A stretch of 64,000 nt of DNA, taken from assembly GCA_937871505.1 (NCBI GenBank), contig CALMPF010000016.1, forward strand, positions 1-64,000, read 5' to 3'. The stretch is from an uncultured Planctomycetia bacterium. GTDB taxonomy: Bacteria > Planctomycetota > Phycisphaerae > Phycisphaerales > SM1A02. A program made the position numbers and the translations under genes. Below the pieces are notes generated by a model, which worked only from the letters and a program-made list of their open reading frames with translations, was not told the origin of the DNA and made no database searches. This document shows, piece after piece, positions 62,199-64,000 of this stretch (position 1 is the first letter of the stretch; each line of letters starts with the position of its first letter).

Positions 62199-63446
62199 AT
62201 GCTCGAACTGATCCTCTTCATCGCGATCGCGGGGCCTCAGTCGGGGCCGCAGGCGGGGACGACTTCGACTGGGACGACCTCGGCTGGGACGACTTCGGCT
62301 GGGGCACGTGCGGGGAGCGGGGCGAGTGGCGCTGCCGCCCCGGCCGGAGCGAGCGCGCCGCCCGACTGGCGCACCCTCGAAGCGCCGATGCTCGCCGATC
62401 ATGTGCAGTTGACCTTTCCCGACCGCTTCGCGAAGGCGGGGGAGAGCTACTTCTCGCCGGACGGTTCGATGATCGTCTTTCAGGCCACCGAGGTCGCCGA
62501 GGACGGGAAGCCGGTCGAGGACTTCTACGGCATGTTCGTCGCCGATGTCCGTCGCGAAGGCGACCGCATCGCGGGGATCGAGAACATCCGCCGGATCAGC
62601 CCCGAAGGCTCCGCGAACACCTGCGGGTGGTTCCACCCGACGGCGCCCGGCGTCGTGATCTTCGCCTCCACGATCGGGCCGCCGACGGCGAGCGAGCCGC
62701 CGGGGTATCAGCGCGGCTCCGGGCGTTACCGCTGGATGTTCCCGCCGGAAATGCGCATCGTCTCCGTCGATCTCGCCCGGGCCGACGGCACGACCGGCTC
62801 CCTGGAGACGATCGTTCCGCACGCGGGCGCGTACATGGCGGAGTGCTCGGTCTCGCCCGACGGGCGGCACCTGCTCTACTGCTCGCTCGAGAGCAATCAG
62901 GGCGACCTGTTCATCCTCGACACCGCGACGGGGACGCCGCGCCGCATCGTCGGCGCGCCCGGATACGACGGGGGACCGTTCTTCTCGCCGGACGGTCGGC
63001 GGATCTGCTGGCGGAGCGACCGCGAAGGGAACAACCTGCTCCAGCTCTTCGTCGCGGACCTCGTCTTCGACGAAGACGGCGCCATCGTCGGCATCGGGCG
63101 CGAGCACCAGCTCACCAACGACGAGCACGTCAACTGGTGTCCCTTCTGGACCACCGATGGCAAGCTGCTCGCGTTCGCTTCCAGCCGCGTCGGACACCGC
63201 AACTACGAGGTCTTCGTCGTGGACGCGGACCCGGGCGACCTCGCGTCGTCACAGGGCGGCGCCGAGCCGGCTGCGCCGGGCCCGGTCCGCTACGGGACCA
63301 ACCTGCGACGGGTGACGTTCGCCGAGGGCGCGGACGTGCTCCCTGCCTTCTCGCCCGACGGTCGCTGGATGATCTGGACCGCCCAGCGCGGCCCGGAGCG
63401 GAGCAGTCAGCTCTGGGCGGCTCGCTGGCTCCCCGCCGGCGGGTGA
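62199..63446 (+). CDS. TolB/WD40-like beta-propeller protein, probably exported
   Basis: 415 residues. A short hydrophobic N-terminus (MLELILFIAIAG) may be a signal segment. Residues ~20-36 are encoded by a 15-bp tandem repeat (TTSTG/TTSAG units). The rest is a PD40-type propeller: ESYFSPDGSMIVFQA, ECSVSPDGRHLLYCS, GPFFSPDGRRICWRSDREGN, WCPFWTTDGKLLAFASSRVGHRNYEVFV and PAFSPDGRWMIWTAQRG. It may bind proteins or glycans; no enzymatic motif is seen. Confidence 0.88.
   Translation: MLELILFIAIAGPQSGPQAGTTSTGTTSAGTTSAGARAGSGASGAAAPAGASAPPDWRTLEAPMLADHVQLTFPDRFAKAGESYFSPDGSMIVFQATEVAEDGKPVEDFYGMFVADVRREGDRIAGIENIRRISPEGSANTCGWFHPTAPGVVIFASTIGPPTASEPPGYQRGSGRYRWMFPPEMRIVSVDLARADGTTGSLETIVPHAGAYMAECSVSPDGRHLLYCSLESNQGDLFILDTATGTPRRIVGAPGYDGGPFFSPDGRRICWRSDREGNNLLQLFVADLVFDEDGAIVGIGREHQLTNDEHVNWCPFWTTDGKLLAFASSRVGHRNYEVFVVDADPGDLASSQGGAEPAAPGPVRYGTNLRRVTFAEGADVLPAFSPDGRWMIWTAQRGPERSSQLWAARWLPAGG
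62258..62306 (+). repeat. 15-bp coding tandem repeat, three copies
   Basis: GGGACGACTTCGACT and its near-copies encode TTSTG, TTSAG, TTSAG in the linker of the propeller protein. Copy number may vary between strains. Confidence 0.7.
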
Positions 63447-63473
63447 CCCGCCTCGCCGCGCTCGCCCGGCCAC

Positions 63474-63479
63474 TACCAT
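63474..63479 (+). promoter_or_regulatory. -10-like hexamer TACCAT, 8 nt before nadB
   Basis: Supports GTG 63488 as a leaderless start, although the preceding gene ends only 41 bp upstream. Confidence 0.4.
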
Positions 63480-63487
63480 CGCGGGTC

Positions 63488-64000
63488 GTGGTCGGCCGCC
63501 GCTATCTGATCCCCTTCCGAACGCTGCTGCTTCCGCATGTCATCACCGACACGCTGGTGATCGGCGGCGGCGTCGCGGGCTACCGCGCGGCGATCGAGGC
63601 GGCGGTGCATGGCGACGTGATCGTGCTTGCGAAGGAGTCGCCGGAGCTCTCCAGCACGGGGTGGGCGCAGGGCGGCATCGCCGCCGCGATCGCTTCGGAT
63701 GACACGCCGGAGGAGCACTTCCGCGACACGCTCGACGCCGGGGCGGGGCTCTGCGACGGGCCCGCGGTGCGCATCCTCGTCGAGGAGGGGCCCCGGCGCA
63801 TCGACGAGCTGATCGAGTGGGGGATGCGGCTCGATCGCGACGAGGACGGAACGCTCTCCCTCGGCCGCGAAGGAGGGCATCACCGCAACCGCATCGTCCA
63901 CACCGACGGCGACGCCACCGGGCTGGAGCTCTCCAGGTGCCTGCGCAGCGTCATCGACCGGCGCGAGAACATCCGCGTCTTCGAGCGCTGCTTCGCGATC
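63488..64000 (+). CDS. nadB: L-aspartate oxidase, N-terminal part (cut by window end)
   Basis: Flavoenzyme oxidising L-aspartate to iminoaspartate, first step of de novo NAD synthesis. The visible 171 residues include the FAD-binding TLVIGGGVAGYRAAIEAA, the strong family motif STGWAQGGIAAAI, HFRDTLDAGAGLCD, FGREGGHHRNRIVH-like LGREGGHHRNRIVH and DGDATGLELSRCLR. GTG 63488 is the start because it follows TACCAT and begins shortly before the first strand. The frame is open to the last base. Confidence 0.93.
   Translation, partial: MVGRRYLIPFRTLLLPHVITDTLVIGGGVAGYRAAIEAAVHGDVIVLAKESPELSSTGWAQGGIAAAIASDDTPEEHFRDTLDAGAGLCDGPAVRILVEEGPRRIDELIEWGMRLDRDEDGTLSLGREGGHHRNRIVHTDGDATGLELSRCLRSVIDRRENIRVFERCFAI

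Overview
The window is about 70% G+C and almost certainly comes from a planctomycete, most likely of the class Phycisphaerae. The main evidence is two secreted proteins ending in paired dockerin-like motifs of the type DLNGDGIVDGAD, a TIGR02999-type ECF sigma factor next to a Ser/Thr kinase, a squalene-hopene cyclase, a type III glutamine synthetase, DUF1573 proteins, and a conserved glmU-prs-rplY-pth-rpsF block. The first ~146 bases look like a damaged contig end rather than native sequence, and the right edge cuts nadB.

Layout. 0.1-9.4 kb: an HTTM-like membrane protein, a secreted four-repeat protein, a family-4 uracil-DNA glycosylase, a PqqD-like/MEMO protein and a 1.2-kb gene-free, repeat-rich gap. 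9.4-23.2 kb: a DUF1573-ankyrin protein, M32 carboxypeptidase, FolE, an S9 peptidase, HutF overlapping FolD, GlnN (GSIII) and a Rieske oxygenase. 23.6-28.5 kb: a truncated alpha/beta-hydrolase remnant and a four-gene minus-strand cluster of unrecognised exported proteins, with an operator-like palindrome upstream. 29.0-37.1 kb: a VWA/MoxR-type AAA pair, CorA, a small membrane protein, a phosphodiesterase and GltX. 37.4-46.4 kb: a signalling group of membrane Ser/Thr kinase, divergent ECF sigma factor, secreted beta-helix protein and a large TPR-CHAT protein with a PDZ insertion. 46.5-52 kb (minus strand): CPBP protease, tpiA, secG, yicC and a pseudouridine synthase-methyltransferase fusion, preceded by rpsT. 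52.7-57.7 kb: tRNA-Gln(UUG), glmU-like, prs, rplY, pth, rpsF and an MntR/DtxR regulator. 57.7-64 kb: FIST protein, squalene-hopene cyclase, RluA, a TolB-like propeller protein and the start of nadB.

A recurring feature cuts across these regions. At least eleven genes carry a TANNNT hexamer (mostly TACGAT or TACCAT) 5-8 nt before the start codon and no Shine-Dalgarno sequence, which suggests widespread leaderless transcription. Other genes, especially those for exported proteins, have good GGAGG-type ribosome sites. Start codons were chosen using these two signals, family length and N-terminal conservation. Functions are recognised from motifs read by eye; no database search was possible.
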